Below, in pieces: positions 23,336 to 32,382 of a stretch of 64,000 nucleotides of DNA. The stretch is taken from NCBI RefSeq assembly GCF_900142935.1, contig NZ_FSRS01000001.1:1188001-1252000 (forward strand). The letters run 5' to 3'. Source of the stretch: Rhodovulum sp. ES.010. Its GTDB lineage: Bacteria; Pseudomonadota; Alphaproteobacteria; Rhodobacterales; Rhodobacteraceae. Both the position numbers and the translations under genes were made by a program. Positions within the stretch are counted from its first letter, which is position 1. Every line of letters begins with the position of its first letter. The notes under the pieces are model-generated. The model was not told where the DNA came from and did not search any database. It was given only the letters and a program-made list of their open reading frames with translations.

Positions 23336-24997
23336 TCACACGGTGATGGCCTTGGGCCGGCGGCGTTCCATCCACATCACGATCATAAGCCGCGTGATGT
23401 AGATCGCGGTGAAGACGGAGGTCAGGATGCCCAGCCCCAGCGTGACCGCGAACCCCTTGACCGGGCCGGAACCCATCGTGAACAGGATCGTCGCGGTGAT
23501 GAAGGTGGTGATGTTGGCGTCGAGGATTGCCGACAGCGCACGTTCATAGCCGAGTTCGATGGCGCGGGCCGGACCGCGGGCGGATTTCAGTTCCTCGCGG
23601 ATGCGCTCGAACACCAGCACGTTGGCGTCGACCGCCATGCCGATGGTCAGCACGATGCCCGCGATGCCCGGCAGGGTCAGCGTCGCCCCGATCAGCGACA
23701 ACAGCCCGAAGATCAGCCCCACGTTTATGATCAGCGCGATATTGGCGAACAGACCGAAGAGCCCGTAACTAGCCGCCATGAAGACCAGCACGCCGACAAA
23801 GGCGACGATGCAGGCGATCTTGCCGGCCTGGATGCTGTCGGCCCCGAGTTCGGGACCGATGGTGCGTTCCTCTAGGAACACCAGTTCCGCCGGCAACGCG
23901 CCCGCCCGCAGGAGTACGGCAAGCTGGGTCGATTCCTCCACCGTGAAATTGCCGGTGATCTGACCCGACCCGCCCGGAATCGCCTCGCGGATCACTGGGG
24001 CGGAAATCACCTCCTCGTCGAGCACGATGGCGAAGGGCGATCCCACGTTCTCGGCGGTGTACTGCCCGAACTTGCGCGCGCCGGCCGGGTTGAACCGGAA
24101 GGTGACCGACGGCCGCCCGTTCTGGTCGAAGGCGGGCTGGGCGTCGGTCAGTTCGTCGCCGCTCACGACGGGCGATTTCTCGAGGATGTAGTAGACCCCT
24201 TCCGCCTCTATGTCAGGGTGGATCACGTTGCCCGGTCCGGGCGCCTCGTTCGGGTTCTCGGTGCGCGAGACGACCGGGTTGAAGGTCAGCCGCGCGGTGG
24301 TGCCGATCAGTTCCTTCAACTCCTCGGCCGAGCCGATGCCGGGCACCTGGATCAGGATCCGGTCCACGCCCTGTCGCTGGATCGTGGGTTCGCGGGTGCC
24401 GACCTCGTCGACCCGGCGGCGCACGATTTCCAGCGATTGCTGGATCGTACGGTTATCGGTGGCGAGCTTTTCGGCGTCGGACAGCTGGACGATCAACATG
24501 TCGCCCGCGCCGCGCACCTCGATGTCGGAACTGCCCACCCCGGTCAGCGTCACGGTCGGGCGGGCGACCTCGCGCACCGCCTGGATCGCCGCGGCCATGC
24601 CCTCGGGGCGGGAAATGCGCACGTGCAACTCGTCGGGCGGGCCGTCCTGGCGCCGGATCGGCCCGACCTCGTTGCGCACCTCGCGCAAGCTGTCGCGCAC
24701 GTCGGGCCAGAGCGCGTCCAGGCGGTCGGCATAGACGTCCTCGACCTGCACCTCGGCCAGCAGATGCGCGCCGCCGCGCAGATCGAGGCCGAGGTTCACC
24801 AGCCCCGAGGGCAGCCAGCCTGGCCAGGCCGCGCGCTGGGCCTCCAGTTGCGGGGTCGCACCCTGGATCTCGATCGCCTTGACCGCGTCGTTGTGTCCCT
24901 CGACCCTGCTGTAGAAGGTATTGGGCATCGCCAGCACCAGCCCGGCCAGGACCAGCGCCCAGATCGTGAGCCGTTTCCAGAGCGCGAATTGCAGCAT
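23336..24997 (-). CDS. secD: Protein translocase subunit SecD
   Basis: Large partner of SecF in the accessory Sec translocase. 553 residues, close to the alphaproteobacterial norm. N-terminal TM about 8-28, then GLDLRGGAHLL, a long periplasmic P1 domain, the P1-head motif VKSPVVSG-like stretch (LEKSPVVSGDEL) and a C-terminal block of five helices with GMAVDANVLVFERIREEL. ATG 24997; 7 bp after yajC. Confidence 0.97.
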   Translation of the reverse strand: MLQFALWKRLTIWALVLAGLVLAMPNTFYSRVEGHNDAVKAIEIQGATPQLEAQRAAWPGWLPSGLVNLGLDLRGGAHLLAEVQVEDVYADRLDALWPDVRDSLREVRNEVGPIRRQDGPPDELHVRISRPEGMAAAIQAVREVARPTVTLTGVGSSDIEVRGAGDMLIVQLSDAEKLATDNRTIQQSLEIVRRRVDEVGTREPTIQRQGVDRILIQVPGIGSAEELKELIGTTARLTFNPVVSRTENPNEAPGPGNVIHPDIEAEGVYYILEKSPVVSGDELTDAQPAFDQNGRPSVTFRFNPAGARKFGQYTAENVGSPFAIVLDEEVISAPVIREAIPGGSGQITGNFTVEESTQLAVLLRAGALPAELVFLEERTIGPELGADSIQAGKIACIVAFVGVLVFMAASYGLFGLFANIALIINVGLIFGLLSLIGATLTLPGIAGIVLTIGMAVDANVLVFERIREELKSARGPARAIELGYERALSAILDANITTFITATILFTMGSGPVKGFAVTLGLGILTSVFTAIYITRLMIVMWMERRRPKAITV

Positions 24998-25004
24998 GCG
25001 TGCC

Positions 25005-25337
25005 TCAGGCCTTCTCGGCCGGCTCGGTCTTGTTCAGGACCTGCGCCACAGTCTGGCGCACCACGCGCACCCGCACGCCCTCGGCGATCTCGACCTCGAT
25101 CTCGCCGTCATCCTTGACCTTGGACACCTTGCCGATCAGCCCGCCCTGGGTCACGACCTGGTCGCCGCGCCGCAGCGCCTCGACCATCTGCTTGTGTTCC
25201 TTCATCTTCTTCTGCTGGGGCCGGATCAACAGGAAATACATGATCAGGAAGATCAGGATCAGCGGAAGGAAGGACGCGAAGGCGCCACCGGCGCCGCCTC
25301 CACCGGCCGCTTGCGCAAAGGCAGGCGTAACAAACAT
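25005..25337 (-). CDS. yajC: Preprotein translocase subunit YajC
   Basis: 110-residue single-pass component of the SecDF-YajC complex. N-terminal hydrophobic segment ending in the hallmark YFLLIRPQQKKMKEHKQMV, followed by a small beta domain (GDQVVTQGGLIGKV). First gene of yajC-secD-secF. Its 5' leader carries a perfect 7-bp hairpin CGGGCGG-AGAGA-CCGCCCG at 25358-25376, about 20 bp before the ATG; whether that matters for expression is unknown. Confidence 0.96.
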   Translation of the reverse strand: MFVTPAFAQAAGGGGAGGAFASFLPLILIFLIMYFLLIRPQQKKMKEHKQMVEALRRGDQVVTQGGLIGKVSKVKDDGEIEVEIAEGVRVRVVRQTVAQVLNKTEPAEKA

Positions 25338-25475
25338 CGTGAGAATCCCCGTATTGGCGGGCGGAGAGACCGCCCGGTTCCTTGGTCGCGGCGCACCCTA
25401 TTCGGTGGCCCCTGCCTTGGCAAGGCGAAGGCAACCCGCTTTGAATGTGGTCGCACGCGATGCATATCAAGGGGC

Positions 25476-26192
25476 ATGCGACGCGTCCTCCGCCTTGCCG
25501 CCCTGCTGGCCGCCCTTGCGGCATCGCCCGGCGCCGCCAATGCCGCCGACCCCTTGCCGCTGAGCGATGCCGATCACGGCCCCTGGCGCGCGATCGGGCG
25601 GATCAACGTCGCCGGCTTCGACTCGGGCGGCATGTGCACCGGCACGCTGATCGCGCCTGACCGCGTTCTGACCGCGGCGCACTGCCTGTTCGCGGTGAAG
25701 GGCATCGCCCGCGCCGCGCCGGGGCAGGTGCATTTCCTCGCGGGCTGGCTCAAGGGCCGGTATGCCGCCCATCGCACCGTCTCGGAAATCCAAATCCACC
25801 CCGACTTCGACGAAAGGAAGGGTATCAATTTCAGCACATTGGCCACCGATCTTGCGGTGCTTCACCTGGCCCGGCCGATTCCTCCCGACGAGGTGCCCCC
25901 CCTGCCCGCCGACCTCGCCGCCCCCGACGGGGGCGCACTGTCGCTGATCGGCTATCGCCGCGACCGGGCGAACGCGCTGAGCCGTCATGACGACTGCCGC
26001 GTGCTGAACCGTTGGCCGGGCATCCTGGGGCTGGACTGCCCGGTGGTCTTCGGCACTTCGGGCGCGCCGGTGCTGGCGCGCACGGCAGGGGGCTGGCGGG
26101 TGATCGCAGTGGTCTCGGCCGGCAGCACCGGGCCGGGGCGCATCCGCACCGTCGCCGCGCGGCCCGACGCGACCTTCCTGACACCCGACTAG
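25476..26192 (+). CDS. Secreted trypsin-like serine protease
   Basis: 238 residues from ATG 25476 (AAGGGG upstream); longer in-frame starts lie antisense to secD/yajC. Signal peptide about 1-23 ([19 protein letters not shown]). The S1 catalytic triad is visible: H69 in VLTAAHC, D125 in ATDLAVLHL and S195 in [10 protein letters not shown]. Cysteines at 54 and 70 and at 174 and 188 could form two disulphides. This is a periplasmic or exported chymotrypsin-fold protease of the small V8/trypsin-like bacterial type; its substrate is unknown. Monocistronic, divergent from yajC. Confidence 0.88.
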   Translation: MRRVLRLAALLAALAASPGAANAADPLPLSDADHGPWRAIGRINVAGFDSGGMCTGTLIAPDRVLTAAHCLFAVKGIARAAPGQVHFLAGWLKGRYAAHRTVSEIQIHPDFDERKGINFSTLATDLAVLHLARPIPPDEVPPLPADLAAPDGGALSLIGYRRDRANALSRHDDCRVLNRWPGILGLDCPVVFGTSGAPVLARTAGGWRVIAVVSAGSTGPGRIRTVAARPDATFLTPD

Positions 26193-26280
26193 GCCCTCCG
26201 CCGATTCCCGGTTCAAAACCCCGTGCGGCTGGGGCATAGGGAGGGCGAGACGCGCCAGAGTCCTGTCGAGGAGGCCCCAA

Positions 26281-27573
26281 ATGCACGATATCCGCGCCAT
26301 CCGCGAGAACCCGGACGCCTTCGACGCCGCGCTGGCCCGGCGGGGCGTGGCGCCAGCCTCGGCCGAGATTCTTGCCATCGATGCCGCCCGCCGGACCAAG
26401 ATTCAGGCCGCGGAAGAGGCCCAGGCCGCGCGGAACGCGGCGTCCAAGGAGGTCGGCCAGGCCAAGGCGGCGGGCGACGAGGCCGCGTTCGAGCGGTTGC
26501 GCGCGCTGGTCGCCAAGAAGAAGGACGAGATCGCCCGGCTGGAAGACGAGGCGAAGGCCGAGGACGCGAAGCTCGACGACCTGCTGATGCGCCTGCCCAA
26601 CCTGCCGCTGGACGATGTGCCCGACGGCGCCGACGAAGGCGACAACGTCGAACTCCGCCGCTGGGGCACCCCGCGCGGGTTCGACTTCAAGCCCCGGGAG
26701 CATTTCGACATCGCGGGCGTCCAGCCGGGCATGGCGTTCGAGACCGCGGCCAAGCTGTCGGGCGCGCGCTTCGTGGTGCTGACGGGGGCCGTCGCCCGAA
26801 TCCATCGGGCGCTTGCCCAATTCATGCTGGACACCCACACGACCGAAAACGGACTGACCGAGGTGAACGCGCCGGTGCTGGTGCGCGAGGAGATGATGGT
26901 GGGCACGGGCCAGTTGCCGAAGTTCGGCGAGGACAGCTACCAGACGCGCGAGGGCTGGTGGCTGATCCCGACCTCGGAGGTGACGCTGACCAACACCGTT
27001 TCTGGTGACATCCTGAACGCCCCCGACCTGCCCCGCCGGATGACCGCCCATTCGCTCTGCTTCCGGTCGGAGGCCGGCAGCGCGGGCAAGGACACCCGCG
27101 GCATGCTGCGCCAGCACCAGTTCGAGAAGGTCGAGATGGTGTCGATCACCCACCCCGAGAAGGGCCGCGAGGAACACGAGCGGATGACGCGCTGTGCCGA
27201 AGGCATCCTGGAACGACTGGGCCTGCCCTACCGGACCGTCATGCTTTGCACCGGCGACATGGGCTTCGGCGCACGCATCACCCATGACATCGAGGTCTGG
27301 CTGCCGGGGCAGGACACCTACCGGGAGATCTCCAGCGTTTCGCTCTGCGGCGACTTCCAGGCGCGGCGGATGAACGCCCGCTTCCGGCCCGAGGGCGGCG
27401 GCAAGCCCGACTACGTGCACACGCTGAACGGCTCGGGCGTGGCGGTGGGACGCTGCCTGATCGCGGTGCTGGAGAACGGACAAAAGGAGGACGGCTCGGT
27501 GACGCTGCCGGAGACGCTCGCCCCGTGGCTCGGCGGCAAGACCACGCTAACGCCGGCCGGAGAGCTTTCGTGA
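26281..27573 (+). CDS. serS: Seryl-tRNA synthetase
   Basis: Class II aminoacyl-tRNA synthetase charging tRNA-Ser. 430 residues. N-terminal antiparallel coiled-coil arm (about 28-100, [17 protein letters not shown] region) that grips the tRNA variable arm, then the catalytic core with motif 2 [20 protein letters not shown] and motif 3 [17 protein letters not shown]; serine-binding residues in TSEVTL. ATG 26281 is preceded by a GAGGAG-type site. Its TGA overlaps the following ATG. Confidence 0.98.
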   Translation: MHDIRAIRENPDAFDAALARRGVAPASAEILAIDAARRTKIQAAEEAQAARNAASKEVGQAKAAGDEAAFERLRALVAKKKDEIARLEDEAKAEDAKLDDLLMRLPNLPLDDVPDGADEGDNVELRRWGTPRGFDFKPREHFDIAGVQPGMAFETAAKLSGARFVVLTGAVARIHRALAQFMLDTHTTENGLTEVNAPVLVREEMMVGTGQLPKFGEDSYQTREGWWLIPTSEVTLTNTVSGDILNAPDLPRRMTAHSLCFRSEAGSAGKDTRGMLRQHQFEKVEMVSITHPEKGREEHERMTRCAEGILERLGLPYRTVMLCTGDMGFGARITHDIEVWLPGQDTYREISSVSLCGDFQARRMNARFRPEGGGKPDYVHTLNGSGVAVGRCLIAVLENGQKEDGSVTLPETLAPWLGGKTTLTPAGELS

Positions 27574-28274
27574 TGGACCCGGTCAAGGCCATCTTCGTGT
27601 TCGTCGCCACGGTCTTCTTCGTGCTGTCGCCGCTGGTGTCGGGCGGCTTCACCGGGTTCGATCCGGGCCAGTTCCCGGTGCCGCAGGACGACCCGCCGGT
27701 GCAGCCCGCGGGCTATGCCTTCGGCATCTGGGGACTGATCTACCTGTGGCTGCTGATCTCGGCCGGCGTGGGGCTGTTCCTGCGGGCCAAGGACGAGGCT
27801 TGGGAGCCGGCGCGCCTGCCTCTGATCCTCTCGCTCGCGCCGGGGGCGGCCTGGATCGGGGTGGCGCAACTCTCGCCGGTCTGGGCCTCGGTGTTGCTGT
27901 GGTGGATGCTGGCCATGGCGCTGATCGCGCTCGCACGCACGCCCTATATCGACCGCTGGACCTTCCAGGCGCCGGTGGCGGTCTATGCCGGGTGGCTGAC
28001 GGCGGCGAGCTGGGTCTCGGTCGGGCTGCTGGGCGCGGGATTTGGCGTCCTGTTCGGGCCGGTGGTCTGGGCGCTGATCGCGCTGGCCGGCGCGCTGGTG
28101 ACGGGGGCGGCGGTGCTGCTCGCGCTGGACCGCGCGCCCGAATACGGGGGCGCACTGATCTGGGCTCTGATCGGCGTCGTGGTCGCCAATGCCACGACAG
28201 CGCCGATCGTGGCCTTCGCCGCGATTGCCGGCGCGGTGCTGATCGGCCTGCTGTCGGTGCGGGCGGCGACCTGA
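27573..28274 (+). CDS. TspO/MBR-like multi-pass membrane protein
   Basis: 233 residues from ATG 27573, overlapping the serS stop (TGATG). About six to seven hydrophobic helices rich in Trp and Ala; the motif PAGYAFGIWGLIYLWLL resembles the first-helix signature of TspO/MBR-related tryptophan-rich proteins. It is longer than classical five-helix TspO (about 160 residues), so it may be a distant member or a different family. Function not known; TspO proteins bind porphyrins in Rhodobacter, but I see no direct evidence of that here. Translationally coupled to serS. Confidence 0.6.
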   Translation: MDPVKAIFVFVATVFFVLSPLVSGGFTGFDPGQFPVPQDDPPVQPAGYAFGIWGLIYLWLLISAGVGLFLRAKDEAWEPARLPLILSLAPGAAWIGVAQLSPVWASVLLWWMLAMALIALARTPYIDRWTFQAPVAVYAGWLTAASWVSVGLLGAGFGVLFGPVVWALIALAGALVTGAAVLLALDRAPEYGGALIWALIGVVVANATTAPIVAFAAIAGAVLIGLLSVRAAT

Positions 28275-28289
28275 ATCGCCCAGACGCAA

Positions 28290-28314
28290 AGCCCCCGGAC
28301 AGGTGCCGGGGGCT
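28290..28314 (-). terminator. Hairpin terminator, best read on the minus strand
   Basis: Perfect 9-bp stem AGCCCCCGG / CCGGGGGCT with a 7-base loop. On the minus strand it is followed by TTTGCG; on the plus strand it is followed by CGCCTGAC with no T run. It lies 34 bp past the stop of the short minus-strand frame 28349-28423 and 15 bp past the plus-strand TspO-like gene, so it may serve both. Confidence 0.65.
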
Positions 28315-28348
28315 CGCCTGACAGAAGGCGCGCAGACGCGCCCGGACC

Positions 28349-28423
28349 TCATTCGGCGGGAATAATGCCCGCTCCAGTGGCGGCGATTGCGGCGGCGAGA
28401 AGGGTCGGAACGAACGTCTTCAT
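28349..28423 (-). CDS. Possible short signal-like peptide (24 residues)
   Basis: ATG 28423 opens MKTFVPTLLAAAIAATGAG-I-I-P-A-E, a short basic start plus one hydrophobic segment. An in-frame GTG at 28438 with GGGA in front would give 29 residues. A terminator with a T-rich tail lies 34 bp downstream on the same strand, which argues that a short transcript is made here. No homologue is recalled with certainty. Could also be a leader or a chance frame. The 28424-28613 stretch upstream holds its presumed promoter and the end of the der transcript. Confidence 0.4.
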   Translation of the reverse strand: MKTFVPTLLAAAIAATGAGIIPAE

Positions 28424-28613
28424 CTTGGTCTTGCTCACTCCCGGGGCGGCCCGGCAAGGTGCGCCGCGTCGAAGGCTCACATGCCTCCGGTCGGGCATTT
28501 GATCGCGCCGCGCGGGCCGCGCAAGGGTCCGGCGCAACCGCCGGTCTCCGACCGCGGGTGCCATCGACGGAAAAGCGCCAAAGGCCCGAAACACGGGACG
28601 AAATCCGGGGCAC

Positions 28614-30077
28614 CTAGCCGTCGAGCGGTTTCTTCCCCAGGTGCTTGCGCAGCCGCGAGGGCGTCTTTTTCTTGCGGCCCTTGAACGGGTTCTGGTGGCC
28701 CTGCCCGCGGAAGGTCAGCCGGATCGGCGTGCCGGGCATGTCGAAATCCTCGCGCAGCCCGTTGATGAGGTAGCGGCGATAGCTTTCGGGCAGCTTTTCC
28801 GGGTTGGAGCACATCACCACGAAGCCCGGCGGCCGCGTCTTGGCCTGGGTCATGTAACGCAACCGGATGCGGCGGCCGCCCGGTGCGGGGGGCGGGTGCA
28901 CCTCCACCATGCCGGCGAGCCAGCGATTGAGCTTGGCCGTGGACACCCGCCGGTTCCACACGCCATAGGCCGACATCACCGCATCGTGCAGCCGGTCGAG
29001 CCCGCGCCCGGTCAGCGCCGAGACGGTGACCAGCGGCGCCCCGCGAAGCTGCGGCAGGACATGAGCGAACTGCTCTTTCAACGCGCGCAACCGCCCTTGC
29101 CGGTCCGTTTCGAGGTCCCACTTGTTGACGGCGACGACGACGGCGCGCCCTTCGCGCTCGGCCAGATCGGCGATCTTGAGGTCCTGCACCTCGAACGGCG
29201 CCTGGCCGTCCAGCAGCACAACCACGACCTCGGCGAATTTCACCGCGCGCAGCGCATCGCCCACCGAAAGTTTCTCGACCTTGTCCTGCACACGCGCCTT
29301 CTTGCGCATGCCCGCCGTGTCGAAGATGCGCACCGGCGTGCCCTGCCAGTCGAGCGCAACCGAGATCGCATCGCGGGTGATGCCAGCCTCGGGCCCCGTA
29401 AGCAGCCTGTCCTCGCCGAGAATCGCGTTGACCAGCGTCGACTTGCCCGCGTTCGGCCGGCCGACGACCGCGATCTGCAGCGGGCGCGCCGCGGTCGGTA
29501 CGCGGGGGCCCTCCTCGGCGTCGTCCTCGTCGACCTCGACATCGGTTTCCGGTGCGGCCTCCTCGATCTCGCGGGCCTCGGCCTCTTCGATCAGCGGCGC
29601 GAGCGCGGTGTAGAGATCGCTCATCCCCTCGCCGTGCTCCGCCGAGAGGCGCACGGGCTCACCCAGGCCCAGGGCATAGGACTCCAGCACCCCGGCCTCC
29701 GCGGCGGTGCCCTCGGACTTGTTGGCGCCCAGGATCACGCGGGCGGATTTGCGGCGCAGGATGTCGGTGAAGACCTCGTCGGCGGGCAGCACGCCCGCCC
29801 GCGCGTCGATCAGGAACAGGCAGGCATTGGCCATGCCCACCGCACGCTCGGTCAGCGCGCGCATCCGGCCCTGCAGGCTCTCGTCGGTGACCTCCTCCAG
29901 CCCCGCCGTGTCGATCACCGTGAAGCGCAGGTCGCCCAGCCGCGCCTCGCCCTCGCGCAAATCGCGCGTCACGCCGGGCTGGTCGTCGACCAGCGCCACG
30001 CGCTTGCCGACGAGACGGTTGAACAGCGTGGACTTGCCCACGTTGGGCCGGCCCACGATGGCGAGGGTGAAGCTCAT
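28614..30077 (-). CDS. der: GTPase Der (EngA), ribosome assembly
   Basis: Double-GTPase needed for maturation of the 50S subunit. 487 residues: first G domain with [11 protein letters not shown] near residues 8-19 and DTAGLEE, an acidic linker ([19 protein letters not shown]) near 165-190, second G domain [12 protein letters not shown] near 205 with DTAGMRKK, then the KH-like domain ending [16 protein letters not shown]. The linker is notably acidic. It is the last gene in the TPR-bamB-der order that is widely conserved in proteobacteria. Confidence 0.97.
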   Translation of the reverse strand: MSFTLAIVGRPNVGKSTLFNRLVGKRVALVDDQPGVTRDLREGEARLGDLRFTVIDTAGLEEVTDESLQGRMRALTERAVGMANACLFLIDARAGVLPADEVFTDILRRKSARVILGANKSEGTAAEAGVLESYALGLGEPVRLSAEHGEGMSDLYTALAPLIEEAEAREIEEAAPETDVEVDEDDAEEGPRVPTAARPLQIAVVGRPNAGKSTLVNAILGEDRLLTGPEAGITRDAISVALDWQGTPVRIFDTAGMRKKARVQDKVEKLSVGDALRAVKFAEVVVVLLDGQAPFEVQDLKIADLAEREGRAVVVAVNKWDLETDRQGRLRALKEQFAHVLPQLRGAPLVTVSALTGRGLDRLHDAVMSAYGVWNRRVSTAKLNRWLAGMVEVHPPPAPGGRRIRLRYMTQAKTRPPGFVVMCSNPEKLPESYRRYLINGLREDFDMPGTPIRLTFRGQGHQNPFKGRKKKTPSRLRKHLGKKPLDG

Positions 30078-30126
30078 CTCACGGCACTCCGGACGGATGG
30101 AGCCGCCCGCCTACACCAATCGCGGT

Positions 30127-31452
30127 TCAGCGGAAAGCGTGGAGTTGGCCCGGCGTTGACACGACGTAGAGCGTGCCCCCCGCAACCGCCGGCCGCGTCG
30201 CCGCACCGCCGGGCAGTTCCACGGCGCCCGTCTCGGCGCCGCTTTCGGGGCTGAAGGCGCGCAGAAGCCCGTCATCGGAGGCGACCCAGAGGCGCCCGCC
30301 GGCCAGCACCGGCCCGTAATGGGCATGGACCGCCTTCCAGCGCTTGGAACGCTCGCGCTTGAAATAGGGCAACTCGCGCGTCCAGATCACCGCACCCGTC
30401 TCCGCGTCGAGCCGCACAAGCTCGGCCTGATCGGAGACCATGAAGACCGCCCCCCCCACCGGCAGAAGCGCACCATAGGCCCCCTCCTCCGCGGTCCAGA
30501 GCCGCTCGCCGGAATTGGCGTCGAGCGCCACGGCGCGGCCGGACTGGTTGCCGGAATAGACCACGTCGCCCGCGATCACGGGGTCGGCGATGATGTCGCT
30601 CACGGTCGCGTAGACGAAGCCGCGCCGTTCGCCCGCGACCGAAGCCTGCCAGACGCGCACGCCCGACTGGCGCAGCGTCGCCACCAGTTCGGCGGAGCCG
30701 AACGGGAAGATCGCCAGCCGGTCGGAGATCGCCGGCGCCGCTGCGCCGAGCAGGCCCGAGGGCGTGGGCGTGCCGGGAAGTTGCCATTGCAAACGGCCAT
30801 TGTCGGCCTTGACGGCCCAGGCGCGATTGTCGCGGCTGACGACATAGACCAGCCCGTCGCGATAGGCCGGCGCGCCGGTCACCGGCGCGTCGGTGCGCTG
30901 GGTCCAGAGCTCGGCGCCGGTCGCCGGGTCGAGCGCCACCAGCGTACCGAACCCCGTTGTGGCGAACAGCCGGCCCCCACCGACGGCCAGCCCCCCGCCC
31001 GACGCGTCGGCGCTGCGCTCCGAGGGCAGGGTCAGGTCGGCGGTCCACAGCGTCTGCCCGCCCGTCGACACGGCCGTGACGCGGCTTTGCGAGTCGAGCG
31101 TGAAGACCGCGCCGCCGGCCACGACGGGCATAGCGGTGATCCGGTGCCGACGGGTATTCCCCTGGCCGATATCGACGCTCCATACCCGGGTGGGATGCGT
31201 GGAAAACGCCGCGTGTTCAGGCAGATGGGTCGCACTTCCGCCGGGCTGTGCATAGTCGGCGCGCACCACAGCGGGGGGCAGGCGGATCGCGCGGGCGGTG
31301 GACTCGGACCCGGCAGCGGGCGCCGCCTCGGGGCCGACGCCCAGCGCCTCGCGCACGCCGAGACGCTCACCGGGCAGGATCAACTCCCTGTCGCCGCACC
31401 CGGCGAGCAGTGTCACCGCCGCGAGCGTTCCGACTACCAGACCGACTTTCAA
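30127..31452 (-). CDS. bamB: Outer-membrane assembly lipoprotein BamB (PQQ-like beta-propeller)
   Basis: Scaffold lipoprotein of the BAM complex that inserts beta-barrel proteins in the outer membrane. 441 residues. Lipobox LLAGC with C19 as the lipidation site. Eight-bladed propeller repeats with the recurring pattern GxxVALDxxTGxxLW, for example TLVALDPATGAELWTQ and AVALDANSGERLWTAE. The PQQ-like repeats are structural; BamB binds no PQQ despite the pqq genes 8 kb away. 49 bp upstream of der and 36 bp downstream of the TPR gene. Confidence 0.94.
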   Translation of the reverse strand: MKVGLVVGTLAAVTLLAGCGDRELILPGERLGVREALGVGPEAAPAAGSESTARAIRLPPAVVRADYAQPGGSATHLPEHAAFSTHPTRVWSVDIGQGNTRRHRITAMPVVAGGAVFTLDSQSRVTAVSTGGQTLWTADLTLPSERSADASGGGLAVGGGRLFATTGFGTLVALDPATGAELWTQRTDAPVTGAPAYRDGLVYVVSRDNRAWAVKADNGRLQWQLPGTPTPSGLLGAAAPAISDRLAIFPFGSAELVATLRQSGVRVWQASVAGERRGFVYATVSDIIADPVIAGDVVYSGNQSGRAVALDANSGERLWTAEEGAYGALLPVGGAVFMVSDQAELVRLDAETGAVIWTRELPYFKRERSKRWKAVHAHYGPVLAGGRLWVASDDGLLRAFSPESGAETGAVELPGGAATRPAVAGGTLYVVSTPGQLHAFR

Positions 31453-31488
31453 CGCACGAGTCCTCTTGCCTTGCCTCTGAGGGGCGGG

Positions 31489-32142
31489 TCAGCCGCCCGC
31501 CGGCGCGCCCCCGAGGGCCACAATCAACTGACTGGCCCGCTGACGCAAGCCCGCCGACGCGCCCGCCCCGTCGACGATCATGCGCAGATGCCCCAGCGCG
31601 GTCTCCGCGTTCCCGGCGTCGATCTCGGCGAGCGCCATCTGTTCCAGTGCAGGCGCCCGGTAGGGGCGCCCCGGCTCGGCCAGCGGCGCGAGCGTCTGGA
31701 GCCGCGCCTGCGGGTCGGCCTCGCGCCCCTGGAGCATGACCATCTTGAGCGCCGCCAACTGGGTGTAGTGCAGCGGCAGCGCAGCATCGTTCGCAACCGC
31801 CCGAAGGGCTTCAACCGACTCGTCGCGGCGCACGCCTTCGCCGGTCTCGCCGGCGGCGAGCAGCGTGACCAGCGCATCCGCCTCGCCCTCGACGGGCAGC
31901 GCCGACAGGGTGTCCGCCCGTTCGGCCGCGGTCGGTGCCTCCAGCGCGGCGAGGATCGCATCGCCCAGCGCCCGCGCCTCGGCCTGCGCCCGCGCCTCGC
32001 GCCATTCCCGCCAGGTCGCGCCGCCGACGATCAGCAGCACGGCCAGCACCGCGATCCAGCCGTAACGCTTCATCCAGCCGAACAGCCGGTCGCGGCGCAC
32101 TTCCTCGGTGACTTCCTCGATGAAACTGTCGGGGTTGCTCAT
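31489..32142 (-). CDS. TPR-domain single-pass membrane protein (YfgM-like)
   Basis: 217 residues. Cytoplasmic N-terminus MSNPDSFIEEVTEEVRRDRLF, one membrane segment about 28-45 (YGWIAVLAVLLIVGGATW), then a periplasmic TPR-like helical domain (about 60-210). This matches YfgM-type ancillary SecYEG-associated chaperone proteins, which in E. coli are encoded next to bamB and der as here. The protein probably couples emerging periplasmic proteins to chaperones. First gene of a three-gene run on the minus strand. Confidence 0.82.
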   Translation of the reverse strand: MSNPDSFIEEVTEEVRRDRLFGWMKRYGWIAVLAVLLIVGGATWREWREARAQAEARALGDAILAALEAPTAAERADTLSALPVEGEADALVTLLAAGETGEGVRRDESVEALRAVANDAALPLHYTQLAALKMVMLQGREADPQARLQTLAPLAEPGRPYRAPALEQMALAEIDAGNAETALGHLRMIVDGAGASAGLRQRASQLIVALGGAPAGG

Positions 32143-32382
32143 GCTGTCTCGCTTGGGGATCGGGGCGCGGCTGGAGCCCCTCTTAGCGCAGCGCGCGCCG
32201 CATTGCCAAGCCCCGGAGGACCTTGGGAGGACCGGCTTGCCAGAGACCGGGCAAACCCCTATTTTGGACCAGTTGGTTCAGCCAATTGCATCACAAGGTC
32301 CCACATCACCGCCCGGGCGCCCTGTTCCGCGGGACCGAAGGCACGGCGCCGGGCGGCAGTCGACGGGAGGGGCGACGCCCGA

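Noticed and set aside
30127..31452. PQQ-dependent dehydrogenase (PQQ-like propeller repeats)
   Set aside because: Lipobox, length and the TPR-bamB-der order identify BamB; no catalytic or PQQ-binding residues, no c-type haem motif.
30319..32382. Plus-strand extension giving a 1092-residue adaptor protein
   Set aside because: The extension is antisense to bamB and the TPR gene; the adaptor with its membrane anchor begins at 32383.
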